Source of the DNA: Apostichopus japonicus
Taxonomy: Eukaryota; Echinodermata; Holothuroidea; Aspidochirotida; Stichopodidae
DNA: 64,000 nucleotides
Assembly: GCF_037975245.1 (NCBI RefSeq)
Contig: NC_092577.1
Coordinates: forward strand, 20,582,898 to 20,646,897
Direction: 5' to 3'
The notes under the pieces are model-generated. The model was not told the DNA's origin. It saw nothing but the letters and a program-made list of their open reading frames with translations, and did no database searches. Below, piece by piece: positions 1-10,709 of the stretch. Both the position numbers and the translations under genes were made by a program. Positions within the stretch are counted from its first letter, which is position 1. Each line of letters starts with the position of its first letter.

Positions 1-189
1 CTAAGTCGTAAACAAAGTTGCTTGTGGCAAGTGCTGAGTTTTTGTTCGATTCCGTACAAAGAATGCTTTAAAGTGAAACTGAATATATTTACGGAGTGAA
101 AGAAACACGATCAGTAAAAAGCCAAATATGTTTGGTTTTACGAAATATGACCAATGAAACAGTGAATTCGAGGAACTCTTCCACACAAG

Positions 190-255
190 CACTCGTAACG
201 TTATGTAGGTGTATGGTATATAAACACGGAGTACACCTACATAACGTTACGAGTG
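190..255. repeat. Perfect 24-bp inverted repeat flanking a TATA-like box
   Basis: Arms 190-213 and 232-255 are exact reverse complements, separated by 18 bp. The spacer contains TATATAAA at 217-224. The structure could form a cruciform in DNA or a strong hairpin in RNA. Perfect arms in otherwise decayed DNA suggest recent origin or constraint. Its function is unknown; it could be a foldback element, a hairpin RNA precursor or a promoter with symmetric flanks. Confidence 0.9.
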
Positions 256-263
256 CCTGTGCT

Positions 264-848
264 CTTCAAGTTGTTTATCGTGTTTTTTCGCGGAACTAAT
301 GACGATCTTATCGAGAGTAAGAGTATTTCTTTTCGATCGTATTTTATTCTTTTCAAGCAATTAAACAAATTATATCGATTGAAAAAGCACAAATTCAAAT
401 ATTATAATTTACAAAAAAGTTAATACGCATTTATAATGAGAAAATAAAATCAATGGTTACAAAGATTATTTTTCTGCTATAAGTTGGCAACAAAAAATCG
501 AAAGTGAATCGAAAGCGTCACTTCCGGCTTGAAAAGCGGTGGTTTTAAAAATTTTTGATCAAATATGGCGGCTCCCATAAGCCTTCAAACTTTGGATCAT
601 ATCTGGAATATGGTTGTATTTCGTGGAAAATGGTGTTGATTTTTAGAATCTGCATATATTTCTGCCCTAGAATAACCTAAATAATTCTGTGGGTTTATGT
701 CTCCTTTAAAATATGGAAACCTAAACGTACAGTATGAAACAATTGTAAGAATATGAAAACATAAGACATTTTAAAACATGCAGTAACACAATTTACAAAG
801 CTCAGGACAATGGCAAGAGAGTACCAGTCGGAACAGCCGGACGAGATC
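264..848. other. AT-rich stretch without recognisable gene
   Basis: No open frame of useful length, no splice-flanked exon and no repeat family that recurs elsewhere in the window was seen. Confidence 0.5.
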
Positions 849-1800
849 TAACGTTGAAAGTCTTCATTATAAATTTTGATGCATTGTGGAATGAATGAGG
901 AAGAATGTCGATTCGTATGAGACGGTGGTAACCGCATCCTTCCACTTGTAGGAATAACCGCTCTGTGGAAATATTGATGGAGTGGGTGGTTATCTTCGCT
1001 CATGATTCCATCTGTTTTCACTCTCAGTAGTTGGTGATATGTAGAAGGCAAGGTTCGCTGATTAGTCCCGAACAGACGACCTGCTTGCCGAATTATTGTT
1101 TCAATACGTTGCGTATCTTCTTTTCTCGCGTTCCCACCCCACGAGACCAGATTTTAACGCCACTCCAGTAATTATCGAGTTATAAAACATAAGAAGGATT
1201 TCATTATTCACGTGGAATTTGTACAACATACAAAAGCAATGCATCCTAGTATTTAATCTCTTCAATAATTCATGCCAAGAAATCCTATTATCGATCACCA
1301 CCCCAAGAAACTTTTACTTATCTACCCTCTCAACAACACTACCATCTATAACTACCTCCCTGTGGACTTTCTCTTACTTGAAAAGTCAATAGCCATTTCG
1401 TTCGTCTTAGTTACATTTAGTTCTTTAAGTTACGCTTATAATGGCACTGAACAAAATCCTCAATCTGACTCAAGTACGCAGTGTATCGTCGTCGGCAAAT
1501 TTCACCAATTGGCAATTCTCGTTGATAGACCTAACATCTGACGTATAAAGTATGAATACAAATGCGGCTAAAACCATATCGTGTGGAAAACCAGTGTTGG
1601 AAGTTATGACATTACACACGCTAACGCTATTAGCTGTTTTGATTTTAACATACTGTGATCTCCCAGTTATATCGATAAATCCACAAAATGAGATCATGAC
1701 TGACATTCATATCAACAAGTTTCTTGGCAAGAATGTTGAGTTGGATAGTATTAAAAGCAGAAGAGAAATCAAAGAACATGACCCAGGCTGAGTTCCCCTG
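849..1800 (-). mobile_element. Degenerate CR1/L2-like LINE, 3' half of ORF2
   Basis: Minus-strand frames, broken by many stops and shifts, carry ordered reverse-transcriptase landmarks: FFDFSSAFNTIQ near 1735-1770, FADDDT near 1475-1490, and the connection motif GVVIDNRISWHE near 1270-1300. A C-terminal tail with SGRMRLPPSHTNR and FIPQCIKIYN lies near 860-960. This order is typical of CR1/L2-type LINEs and differs from the Tx1-like families in this window. The copy is old and inactive. Its upstream RT part lies at 3592-3760 on the far side of the A1 insertion. Confidence 0.75.
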
Positions 1801-1801
1801 T

Positions 1802-3591
1802 GTGCTTTTTACGTGCAAAGAAACGGACACGGACCAAAGGTCAACGAAACCAAAAACAATCCCAGTTTGTTAACAACCACCAAAAACCCTACTGAAAACC
1901 CACAAACAGAAATCTCTCACTAACCCACAAATGTATAAAATGTAGCGTTTAACGTGACGTGAAAAGGACACGGACCCAAAGGCTAACAGAACCAAAATAA
2001 TAAAGCTCCACAAAGCAGCCCCAAAAAGCCAAGTCCAAACCGCAAACAGAAACCCCCCCCCAACCCATATTATGTAACGACCATACAAACCCCCCATCCA
2101 ACACATACCAACTAACTAACTCCAAAATTCAGCCGGGGTACGCCGTCCCGACAGCAGACGACAGGCTTGCGCATTACCTGCGAAGTTTTCCCAATACGGG
2201 TCTTTTCAAGCCCCTAGCAGTATTCCCCCTTTTCTTACGACGGAGCAGAGTTCTTAACTCCCCGTCAACCTTGATCGAGTGGACCTCCCTGTCAGGAACA
2301 GTAGCGACCATCGTGTCCGGTATAGCGGAAGCGGCTGTGGGTAGGGTGGAAGGGCCACTCGAGTCAATGAGATCAGTGGCCTGTTTCGTCTCATCAAACC
2401 AATCGGTGGACTCCTTAGCCACAACTAATAAGGCTGTAGTGCAGTCCTCCATTGGCGAGTCAGAATCTGGGCCACTTAATGTCTCTTGGACCGGTTGACT
2501 CGGGGCCCAACTGGTATCACCGATAGCGGGCATAGCTAACGGTGAACCAGTACAAGCGGCATCCTGCGCCGCGTGCCACTCCGCTAGTACCACCTCCGCC
2601 GTTTTGTCCTGCTCTGCCTCAGTGGGCAGGCTGGCAGTCTCGGCAAGTTCGATCAGGGGAGAGGTCGGACACGAAAGGGGGAACAAAGCCTCCACCGGGG
2701 CGATAGTGTCGGACACTGGGGCGATGACAAGAGCATCATGTGATACGGTGTCAGAGGCCGGGACAGGGACCGCTTCAACCACGCCCGTAGCCACTCTCGC
2801 GGCGTATGAGCGGTCTGGGCATAAACGGGCGAGATGGCCCGTTTTCCCACACGAGTTGCAAACGATATCCACTTTACACTCGGCCAGGATATGCCCAACC
2901 TGTAAACAGCGGCTACACCGCTTGTTCGGGCACAACCTGGCCTCATGCTCTTCCAGCCCACACCTCCAACAAGTGCGAGGCTGTCCCGGGTATGCAATGT
3001 GGGCCTTGTGCTCATTAGCCCACAAGGTAGAGGGCATATCGGACTTGAGTTGAACTCTAGTCCCGATCTTGACACCCTTACATTCAAGGAATTCCGGCTC
3101 CTCGTAGCCGGTCACCTTCCCAAAACGCCTCAGTGTCCGCAGAACAACCTGTTCAGACATGTCCAGAGGGAGATGGAGGACTGTCACCCACACCGAACTG
3201 TCATACGGTGTGACCTTCAATCCCTCAACTCCCTCCAACACATGGACACCTCGGACGCGGGCAGGTGAACCGAACATCAAAAACATTCATACCCCGGAGA
3301 GGTTTACGCTGAAGCGCGTCAACCTCTCCAGGGACCTTTAAACCAAGAGCACGCAAAACTGAATAAACCTGTCCGAAACACTCAACAATACGATTTTGCT
3401 ATCACGGCGAGCCGCCATGACAGCTAGGGGTGTGGCAAGCCACGCACCTACCAAAAACAAAAACCACGCAGCAAAGCCAAAACTACACTAAACAAACTAT
3501 TGAAAGGCCAACGTAAAAAACACAAAGTGTGTGGTCAACGGAAAAAGTGGAGAGCAGCCGAAAACACGTCCGCACTCCACGAAAGCAAACT
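1802..3591 (-). mobile_element. A1: ORF1-only Tx1-like element (family A, non-autonomous)
   Basis: Reading on the minus strand, the element has a 5' UTR (3419-3591), ORF1 (2174-3418), a direct jump from the ORF1 stop to the last codons of ORF2 (junction about 2172), a 3' UTR and the tail CACGTAAAAAGCAC ending at 1802. Almost all of ORF2 is missing. The junction is the same as in A6 and A3. The 5' UTR resembles A6, not the autonomous copy at 56698. It splits an older CR1/L2-like LINE. I found no clear target-site duplication. Confidence 0.85.
2174..3418 (-). pseudogene. ORF1 of A1 (CCHC nucleic-acid-binding protein), frameshifted
   Basis: The conserved ATG (MAARRDSK type) is at 3418-3416. The long intact frame runs 3286-2174. 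A small deletion near 3265, where the intact copy has an extra stretch just before its ARVRGVHVLEG segment, shifts the N-terminal 45 or so codons out of frame. Three CCHC knuckles (C-x2-C-x4-H-x4-C) remain at about 2820-2980, followed by an acidic Ser/Thr-rich C-terminal region. ORF1 proteins of L1/Tx1 LINEs bind element RNA as chaperones. The stop codon sits in TAATG, overlapping the start codon of the vestigial ORF2. Confidence 0.8.
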
Positions 3592-3760
3592 ACATACCTC
3601 TTGTTTGTGAATTCCAAGTACGAATAGAGCTTCTCGAGGCTGACAAGAACGGCGTCCTCGGTACTGCGTTTCAATCTGTACGCAAACAGCATCGGGTCCA
3701 GATGACCATTCACGAGAGGCTCAGTATCAAACGCTGCATACTACAGGTCTGAGGTCGTTC
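3592..3760 (-). mobile_element. CR1/L2-like LINE, RT segment upstream of the A1 insertion
   Basis: The minus strand reads NGHLDPMLFAYRLKRSTEDA and then LEKLYSYLE. This is the RT segment normally just before the FIDFSSAFNT motif, which resumes at about 1800 beyond A1. The order and orientation show one old LINE interrupted by A1. Confidence 0.7.
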
Positions 3761-3948
3761 ATACACGTGATGTTGCGACGGGAATTATTCACGGCTGTTT
3801 CCACATGGCCGGAAGTGTATACTTAAACGAGAGGTTATGAAGTATTGCATATTGTAACGCCCCTGTACCCCGGTCGAGCGGTAGCGTGGGTAATCAGGCA
3901 GCCGGAGGCCACCTGATGTCGCAAACGAAAGGCAAACCCAAAGCAAAC

Positions 3949-4080
3949 CTTGTCAAAAGGTCCGTTCTGTATAAGATCACCCTTGAGCGGTGGGCTTGGT
4001 TTGGTCCACCTACCATCTTAACTGCGCTCTCTCCTTTTGAAAGGTGTTTTCGTTGCGTTTGAGAATCCTTCGTTTCCCAA
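3949..4080 (+). mobile_element. Relic of family A ORF2
   Basis: About 130 bp match the family A ORF2 segment at roughly 60688-60820, including the stretches around TTGAGCGGTGGGCTTGG and CCACCTACCATCT, with scattered substitutions. Neither end of the element is present. Confidence 0.75.
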
Positions 4081-4405
4081 TTTAGTCAGTGGGCCGAACC
4101 CCAAATATATGCTTAAAAATTGACATCGTTGAATTCTTTAGTCACTAAGGTTTGATGGTTGGGTATGTATGGTTCAGGAACACCTGCAGACAATGAAATA
4201 TACGAATGAACTATACAAAGTCATGACCTCAAGGGATACCTGTTTTTTTTTTGGGAAAAACAAACCATTCATCCACAGCCTTCACCTGAAATGAAATATA
4301 TTTCATATGAAATATAACAAAATAGTTTTCTTAAGAAGAATTCTTATGTGAAACCTGAAATGAGCTGTGTTGCATATTAACAGATGCCACCCAAAGGGGG
4401 TCAGA
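4081..4405. other. AT-rich spacer, nothing recognised
   Basis: Short poly-T and palindromic TTCATATGAA stretches only; no coding signature was found. Confidence 0.4.
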
Positions 4406-5178
4406 ACCCCCTGGGAATTGTTAAATATATTGATTTTATGAGGTAAAAAAATTGGTCAACAATAGCCTATCATCCACATACATATTGGCATTGAATCTTG
4501 GGTCTCAATTTAATGATGATTAACGTTTTGGATCTATATTTCATCACTCCAATTTGTTTCTACCCCTGCCACCCCCTCCCCCCCCCCCCACACATACACT
4601 TTCTGGAAAACATAAAGGTGCATATACAAAAAGAAGACATTTATAACAAACAAATTGAAGCAATGTGTTTGTAGCAGCGTGAAGGGCATATTTCAAACAT
4701 GAGGAGAAAAACAGGTTCATTTGGTAATTCAATCAGTCATGACAAGTGTTATTGGACATCTTCAGCCATTGCTTGATTACCTATAATCAATGCATTTTAC
4801 CCAAGTTTAAAATCTATCTTTCAAGAAACATGATTTATCAGCAGAACAACTAATTAACATATAAGGTAGATAAATCGGTGGCATTCAAGGCAACATCATA
4901 AGTGACAACATGTTTGCACATCAGCAAGACACCTTATTGTACAACCCCCTTGGAATTGTCAAATATAATGATTTCATGAGATCCAAAAATTCGTCAACAG
5001 TAGCCTGTCATCCACATACAACCTTTAAAAAGGCATTGAACTTGGGTCACAATTTAGTGATGATTAACCTTTTGGATCTATATTTCATCACTGCAATTTG
5101 TTGTTTCTACCCCTACCACCGCCCCCCCCCCCTCCCACATACACGTTCAGGAAAACGTCAAGGTGTATATGCAAAAAT
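4406..5178. repeat. Pair of direct repeats (4406-4640 and 4943-5178)
   Basis: Two blocks of about 235 bp share the same order of landmarks: GGAATTGT, CATCCACATAC, GATGATTAA, TGGATCTATATTTCATCACT, a C-rich tract, then ACATACAC. They are clearly diverged with small indels. A segment of about 540 bp was therefore duplicated in tandem and has since decayed. No gene was seen. Confidence 0.75.
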
Positions 5179-5219
5179 ACGGAAGCCCATTAGGGCCAAG
5201 GTTTTTTTTTTGTCCTTGA

Positions 5220-5513
5220 AATCCGAAATCCTTATTTTCTAATCCGAAATCTATTATTTAAAATCCGAAATCTGTTTTCTTAAAATCCCAAATCCTCATT
5301 GTGAAATCCGAAATCCATTTTTCGAAATCCGAAATCTGATTTTTCTAATCCGAAAGCCTTATTTTCAAATCCGAAAACGATTTTTCGAATTCCGAAATCT
5401 GTTTTTGGAAATCCGAAATTCATTTTTAAAATCCGAAAATGTATTTTTCGAAATCCGAAAATCTATTTTTCGAAATCCAAAACCCTTATTTTATAATCCG
5501 AAATCTATTTTTA
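5220..5513. repeat. Degenerate minisatellite, about 14 units of 20-23 bp
   Basis: Each unit starts with AATCCGAAA and is followed by a T-rich spacer such as TCTATTTTTCG. Units differ by substitutions and 1-3 bp indels, so the array is old. It lies immediately upstream of the integrase-like gene. Confidence 0.9.
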
Positions 5514-5585
5514 TTTTAGCGTTTGTAACATTAATAATTGTTCATTGTAAAGTTTGTGGAAGGCCAATGCTGCATCCATGTTAAG

Positions 5586-7135
5586 ATGGCGGAGCGTGAA
5601 GATTATTTCCAGCTTGGGCTATCAAACTTAGAAATACGGACAATTTTGCACAAAAACCATTTAATAAAGATCAGCGAACGCCACCTCGAGAGACTTTTGA
5701 ATCGGATGCATCTTTTTCGCCGAAAGAACATGACTCCGTTGTTGGTAGTGGTAGATTTTTTTGGAAAGAGAGTTAGCAGGATCGGGGCAGTTGCACGGGT
5801 ATCGTTGGATGCACCACATATGCCAACAGCACGGTTTCAATGTAAACAGAAACTATAGGGATACTTCTCTCTATACTAGATCCTGACGGAGTAGATCAGA
5901 GAAGGAGGAGGCTTGTGAGGCGTCGGTATGTTACCCGAGGACCCAATTTTGTTTGGCATATTGATGGATGGGATAAGCTGAAGCCATTTGGTGTGGCTGT
6001 ACGTGGATGTATTGCTTGCTTCTCCCTGGGTATTATTTGGCTGAACGCCTATGATACAAATAACAACCCAAGAATCATTGCAGGGTATTACATCGAAGAA
6101 GTAGCCAAAAGAAACGGATGTCCAAGAATGATAGGAGCTGACAGAGGCACTGAGAATTCTGTCGCTTGTCACATTCAGAGGTATTTAAGAAGGGACGGGG
6201 TTGATGCACAGGTTCACAACAGCTTCATATATGGTACTAGCGTAACTAATCAAAGGATTGGAAGTTTCTGGTCGATATTTAAGAAACATTTCGGACAGTT
6301 TTAGATTGGTTTCTTACGAGAAGAGGGGCATTTCTGTGGGAACGAAGTAGACAAAAATCTCATCTACTTGGTACACTCTTCACCCAAAGACAAACAGCTC
6401 TAGGAAGAACGGACAGAGCAGGAAACATTTTCCTTAGACGCCTTTAAATACATACGTATACTCCCACCTTTTAAAACCTACGTAAACAATCAAAAGCTTG
6501 CTGTGTTTTGTTTTCTGCCAGGCCTGCAACTGCTGTTGCTCTGTTTGTTAAGACAAGGGAAGTTTTACCTTCAGACAATAGAGTAGAGTTCTGTAGCCAG
6601 AGGCTGCCTTCTGCTGAGGTCCAAATAGGTGCAATCGGTCCTATGTGCATTTCAAACCGTTCTGAACAAAAGGATTCACATATGTTGGGATGTTTCATTT
6701 TATTAATGTAAGGGAACTTGATATTTTTGTTGTTGAGTGGAAGCTCTACATCGAAATTTCATTCTTTTCTTCCATCTTTTTGTTGTTGTATTCTCAGGAT
6801 GAATTGGACAAAGTTTGTATGGAATGGAACTTCCATTATATACGGCGTTGAAGGCCCCATCACCGACCATTTGGGAGGCCGTTTGTGATGAGTATATGTT
6901 GCCTCAGGTCTACCGAACACGAGATTACATCTATGGTGTTAATCAGTTGGAACTCGATGTTTGCAGAGGAGAATGTGAATTTCGTTCCGCACTCCCTTGT
7001 GACGAAGACATTTTTCATCTATGTGGCATCCTTGCTGAAAGGCTGGACTTAAACGTGCCAGAAGATGAAATGGGAGCAGTAGACTTGTATTTGGTTCTTC
7101 GTCGAAATATCAGAAGAGAACTCGATCTGCCATAG
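5586..7135 (+). pseudogene. Integrase-core (DDE, rve-like) domain gene, decayed
   Basis: The frame opens at ATG 5586 with a helix-turn-helix-like N-terminus (YFQLGLSNLEIRTIL, then ISERHLERLLNRMHLFRRK). After frameshifts it continues through SGQLHGYRWMHHICQQHG and the core GPNFVWHIDGWDKLKPFGV (about 5940-5998). The first catalytic Asp is in WHIDGWD and the second in GADRGTEN (about 6131). The site that normally holds the catalytic Glu reads NQRIG, a Gly, at about 6250. A TAG at 6302-6304 replaces a residue expected to be Trp. A further block (6815-7135) begins after a TCAG splice-acceptor-like site at about 6794-6797 and ends at TAG. This is a widespread transposon-derived family of animal integrase-core proteins. 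Several frameshifts, the lost Glu and the nonsense codon argue that it is dead. Confidence 0.75.
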
Positions 7136-8397
7136 CAAATTGACCATATATGTGAGTGAAAGATAGGATATCGCCTGATTTATTTTTTAAGAAACTCTTG
7201 AGTATGAAAATGTGCCTTTACTTCATTCAGAACCTGTCCTAATATACCAGCCATGACAGACTTTGTGACAGATTTTTGTTGCAAAAATTAGCATAAGTTG
7301 GCAGTTTTGTGCACATAATCAACCTTGAATGACCCTAATGGTTTCTATAAAAAATGTTCCTCTTGATGATGCCTACTCTGTCGTAAAATTTGTTTGGCCT
7401 ACAATTTACACACATAATGTTATTGCTAGAAAGGTATCAAAACCAACCTTTGGCCCCTAATAACTTGAGAACTGGGTGTCCGATTGAAGCGTGGGTGGGT
7501 TTCTTATGTATAGCACAAAGAGCTCTATCATATATCAAAACATTGCCATATTTTTTTCTTCCCGTATCTCCTAAAATGAGCATATTTTTCAAGATTTCAC
7601 CTTTAACCATTTCACCTCGCGGCCAGATGTAGTTTGACACGCTGACTCCAAAAAGCAAGATGGCAATTCTGTGCGACTGTCCTAACTGTACTTATTAAAA
7701 AAAAACACAAAATTTACCTCTGAAAACTTCGCACAGGGGTCAACTATGGACCATTTTGATCGGTACGTACCTTTGAGATCCGATTATGGCCACGAACATT
7801 AAAATAACCAAAAAAAACTGATAAAGGTCACCCAGATGCGGGTCGACTTCTGGATTACAATAGCGTAACTCCCAACCTTGGACGGACATTTTCTTCTGAA
7901 GTTGCTGCAAAAATAGTAGTTTTTGACCCCTGATTGACCTTTGTTGACCTTGGATCACATGACCGTTATGTTTTCAAACGATCCCTTACCCCATTCACAA
8001 CTACTCCCAAAATATCAACCATGTCGGACCCTGTCAATGGGAGTTATTTCTTATTTTTATATTTTGGTTTTGGCCTAACTGACCTTTGGTGACCTTCACA
8101 GGCACCAACAAAAAATTAGGGCACATCTACTCAATGTGGTACTCATATACACCAAATATTAGATTATCATCGAAACCAAAAATGTAAAGCCACTATTAAA
8201 GAGGGCCAGCGTGCATTTTGAACTAACCATTTCTTCCAGGTTGACATATCTGCCAAGAGGCCCCACAGCACATACTGCATGTCTAATTTGGTGGATTTGG
8301 GTGCTTTAGGGTGAAAATGTGATACTTTCGGCAGTGTTTACAGATTTGTTAATTGTATAACACAGGCTAGCTTCCGAAAAGTCCATTTCCGAAAAGT
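7136..8397. other. Non-coding stretch with decayed dispersed repeat sequence
   Basis: Short phrases of the GACCTTTGGTGACCTT kind recur. They resemble the dispersed repeat seen at 9700-10330, 54560 and 63400. No supported gene was found. Confidence 0.4.
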
Positions 8398-8622
8398 TAA
8401 TTCCGTAAGTTGTCAAATATAGTCAATGGGATCATGATTGATTGATTGCGCAATATTCATATTCTTATACTTCTGCTATTCCATATATTACCATTGGTCT
8501 AATAAAGTACATATGGTAATTCCGTAATTTGTCAAATATAGTCAATGGGATCATGATTGATTGATTGCGCAATATTCATATTCTTATACTTCTGCTATTC
8601 CATAAAGTACATATGGTACTGT
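8398..8622. repeat. Tandem duplication, period 119 bp
   Basis: Units begin at 8398 and 8517, both with TAATTCCGTAA. They are nearly identical through the GGGATCATGATTGATTGATT region. The second unit lacks about 17 bp near its end. High identity indicates a recent duplication. Confidence 0.9.
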
Positions 8623-8789
8623 TTGTCAACAATGGTTTGTCAACAATCCCAGCACAAACAATACTGAAAAGATTCATCCTTTCATACTCTATGACTGCTC
8701 CTCCTTTAGGATGCTCAGCAAGCACATAAGAAATATCTAAAACCTTGAATGAAAGGATCAAGTTTTTACCGTAAAGTATGTTACCTTAT

Positions 8790-9125
8790 CAATGGCCTAT
8801 GGTGCCGATACATGGACCACAACCAAGCAACTTCAGCAGAAACTCTTAGTTGCTAAACGAGCGATGGAGAGAAGAATGCTCAACATTACAATAAGGGACA
8901 ATGTCAAGAACTCAAAAATCAGAAAACAAACACAAGTAAAAGACATCATTCTTTAGATTAAGGAAGAAAAATGGAGATGGGCAAGACATCTCATGAGAAA
9001 GGGGGGGGGGTCAATAGATGGACCAAAAGATTGACAACCCAGATACGGAAAGAGAGGTAGGTGGCGGGATGACATAACAACATACAAAGGGAACACATGG
9101 ACTAGACTTGCAGTGGACTGAGAAA
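8790..9125 (+). mobile_element. RTE-like LINE, C-terminal ORF2 fragment
   Basis: The plus frame reads YGADTWTTTKQLQQKL, then AKRAMERRMLNITIRD and EEKWRWARHLM, with an in-frame stop and a later shift at a G-run near 9001. This is the familiar C-terminal domain of RTE-type endonuclease-reverse transcriptases. Only about 110 codons remain. Confidence 0.7.
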
Positions 9126-9395
9126 CTTGGAACTAGAGCACCAATGGTGCAGTAGCTCATACCTTTTCGAGCTTAAAAAAGTAGGGCCCACAAAACTTTA
9201 TGGCCCACCAAATTTCAGGCCATTTTTCAGATTCCACCAATTTTGGGCCCATGAGGGAACCCCCCCCCCACCCCACCCTCCGTTAGCAGAATCCTGGCTA
9301 CACCACTATTTTCCCCCTTTAAATCCTATTTTCCTCACTCTCTCAAACAATACCACTGACCTACAAATTAAACTTTCTCCCCTCTACCTGAGCAG

Positions 9396-9666
9396 ACCTG
9401 AAGAACTCCTTGCCAAAATTTTGGCTGGCTGCCTACATACCTCAGGCTCAAAGACTTCTAATAATCGGCAAGTGCTGATTGGCTATTGGGCTCTCATGCT
9501 TACAGTTCAACAGTTAATAACAACTCCCAGTCCTGCTTTAATTCCACTAACAGCCTCTGCAGAGCTTAACCACAAATGTAAAGAAACACTGCAGAGACTG
9601 GGAGACAAATTAAAGGAGCTTTGGCAAAAGGTGAAGGCTCAGATTCTTTTAAACAATGGGGATTAA
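9396..9666 (+). CDS. Candidate terminal exon of an unidentified host gene
   Basis: A pyrimidine-rich tract ending CTGAGCAG (9388-9395) gives a good 3' splice site. The exon then stays open for about 89 codons to TAA at 9664-9666. The first base completes a split codon, so the preceding exon should end with two bases of a codon. The sequence starts PEELLAKILAGCL and ends in a charged helical stretch, LQRLGDKLKELWQKVKAQIL. Composition looks like a genuine soluble helical C-terminus, unlike the repeats around it. I do not recognise the family. Upstream exons are not visible in this window. Confidence 0.55.
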
Positions 9667-9699
9667 TTGTAATTAATTAACTTTTGAGCAAAAATTATT

Positions 9700-10330
9700 A
9701 GGCATCACCTTATTCATTCACAATCCAACAATCATCAGTTCAACTTTGAATATGATCCATCAAAATCTTGAGGAGATTGAGATAATTGAAAATATTACAA
9801 AGAATGACCCCCGATGACCCCCTAAATGACATTTGACCTCAATTTTCTGAACACCCCTCGTAACTCTCATCCCGAGGAACGTTGTGACCAAGTTTCATTA
9901 TAACTGGCCATACACTGTACGAACAGGAGCAATTTGAAAATCTAGGGCCGCGGCCCGGGCCACAAAAGACCCCTAGTTGATCTTTGATCTCAAATTCATG
10001 AACACCCTGAAGGTAAAACTTCCATAGTACTATCGTGACAAACCCTCAACATTGTACCATGGAATCTGTAGGAGAAGAAGCATTTTGCGTATTTCCACAA
10101 AATGGCCCATTACGGCCCACAGGTGACCTTTGACCCTAAATTTCGGACCATCTCTGATGGACCTATACCTAATGGTCCTTGTGTCCAAGTTTTATGAAAT
10201 TCCATCAAACATTGTTCAAGTTTTACCAATTGTTCACGGATAGAGTGATAGAATGATACAGTGATAGACGCCGCACTGTAACAATAGCTCACACCGGCAT
10301 GCTGGTATGAGCTAAAAATCATGAAGGCTG
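9700..10330 (-). repeat. Dispersed repeat copy (AGCTCATACC family)
   Basis: Reading on the minus strand from about 10315, it begins with AGCTCATACCAGCATGCC and continues through GTCAAAGGTCACC and ACAATGTTGAGGGTTTGTC. The same order recurs on the plus strand at about 54585-54720, and relatives lie near 55600-55900 and 63391-63700. It is non-coding and its ends are not defined. Confidence 0.65.
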
Positions 10331-10709
10331 CATCCAACAGTGAGTGAACACGGCCTAGTGATTGCTGATTGATGTTACCGTATGTTAGCCCGAAGTATGC
10401 TAGAAATCCAATTATGGTAATATCTGTTTATCTTTTCACACCTTTTCTCGGCTACCCTTAGGTTAATATATATCACCTTGGCAAATGTCTAAAAGATAAG
10501 ATACCTCTGGGAAACAGCTTTTTAATGGTTTTGGTAAATTCTACATAGCAAACTGTAGTTTGGGGGCAATACAGATCAGCCTTTAATTGTAAGAAGCAGT
10601 AATGAACCTCTAAGCCATGTGCTTCTTACGTGACCCGTCATACGGGATACAAAACGTCACGGCCAAACGGCACTACCAAACCATCCCATTCTTACAAACA
10701 AACCTCAGG

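Noticed and set aside
1802-1812. Target-site duplication for A1
   Set aside because: Flanks CAGGGGAACTC and AAGAGGTATGT (minus strand) do not match convincingly.
2604-3053. Long plus-strand frame opposite ORF1 of A1 (and the same at 15125, 24494, 29093)
   Set aside because: It recurs only as the antisense shadow of the conserved ORF1 and has no independent motif or codon pattern.
4544-4732. Glycine-run frame on the minus strand
   Set aside because: Produced by the C-tract of the direct repeat pair at 4406-5178.
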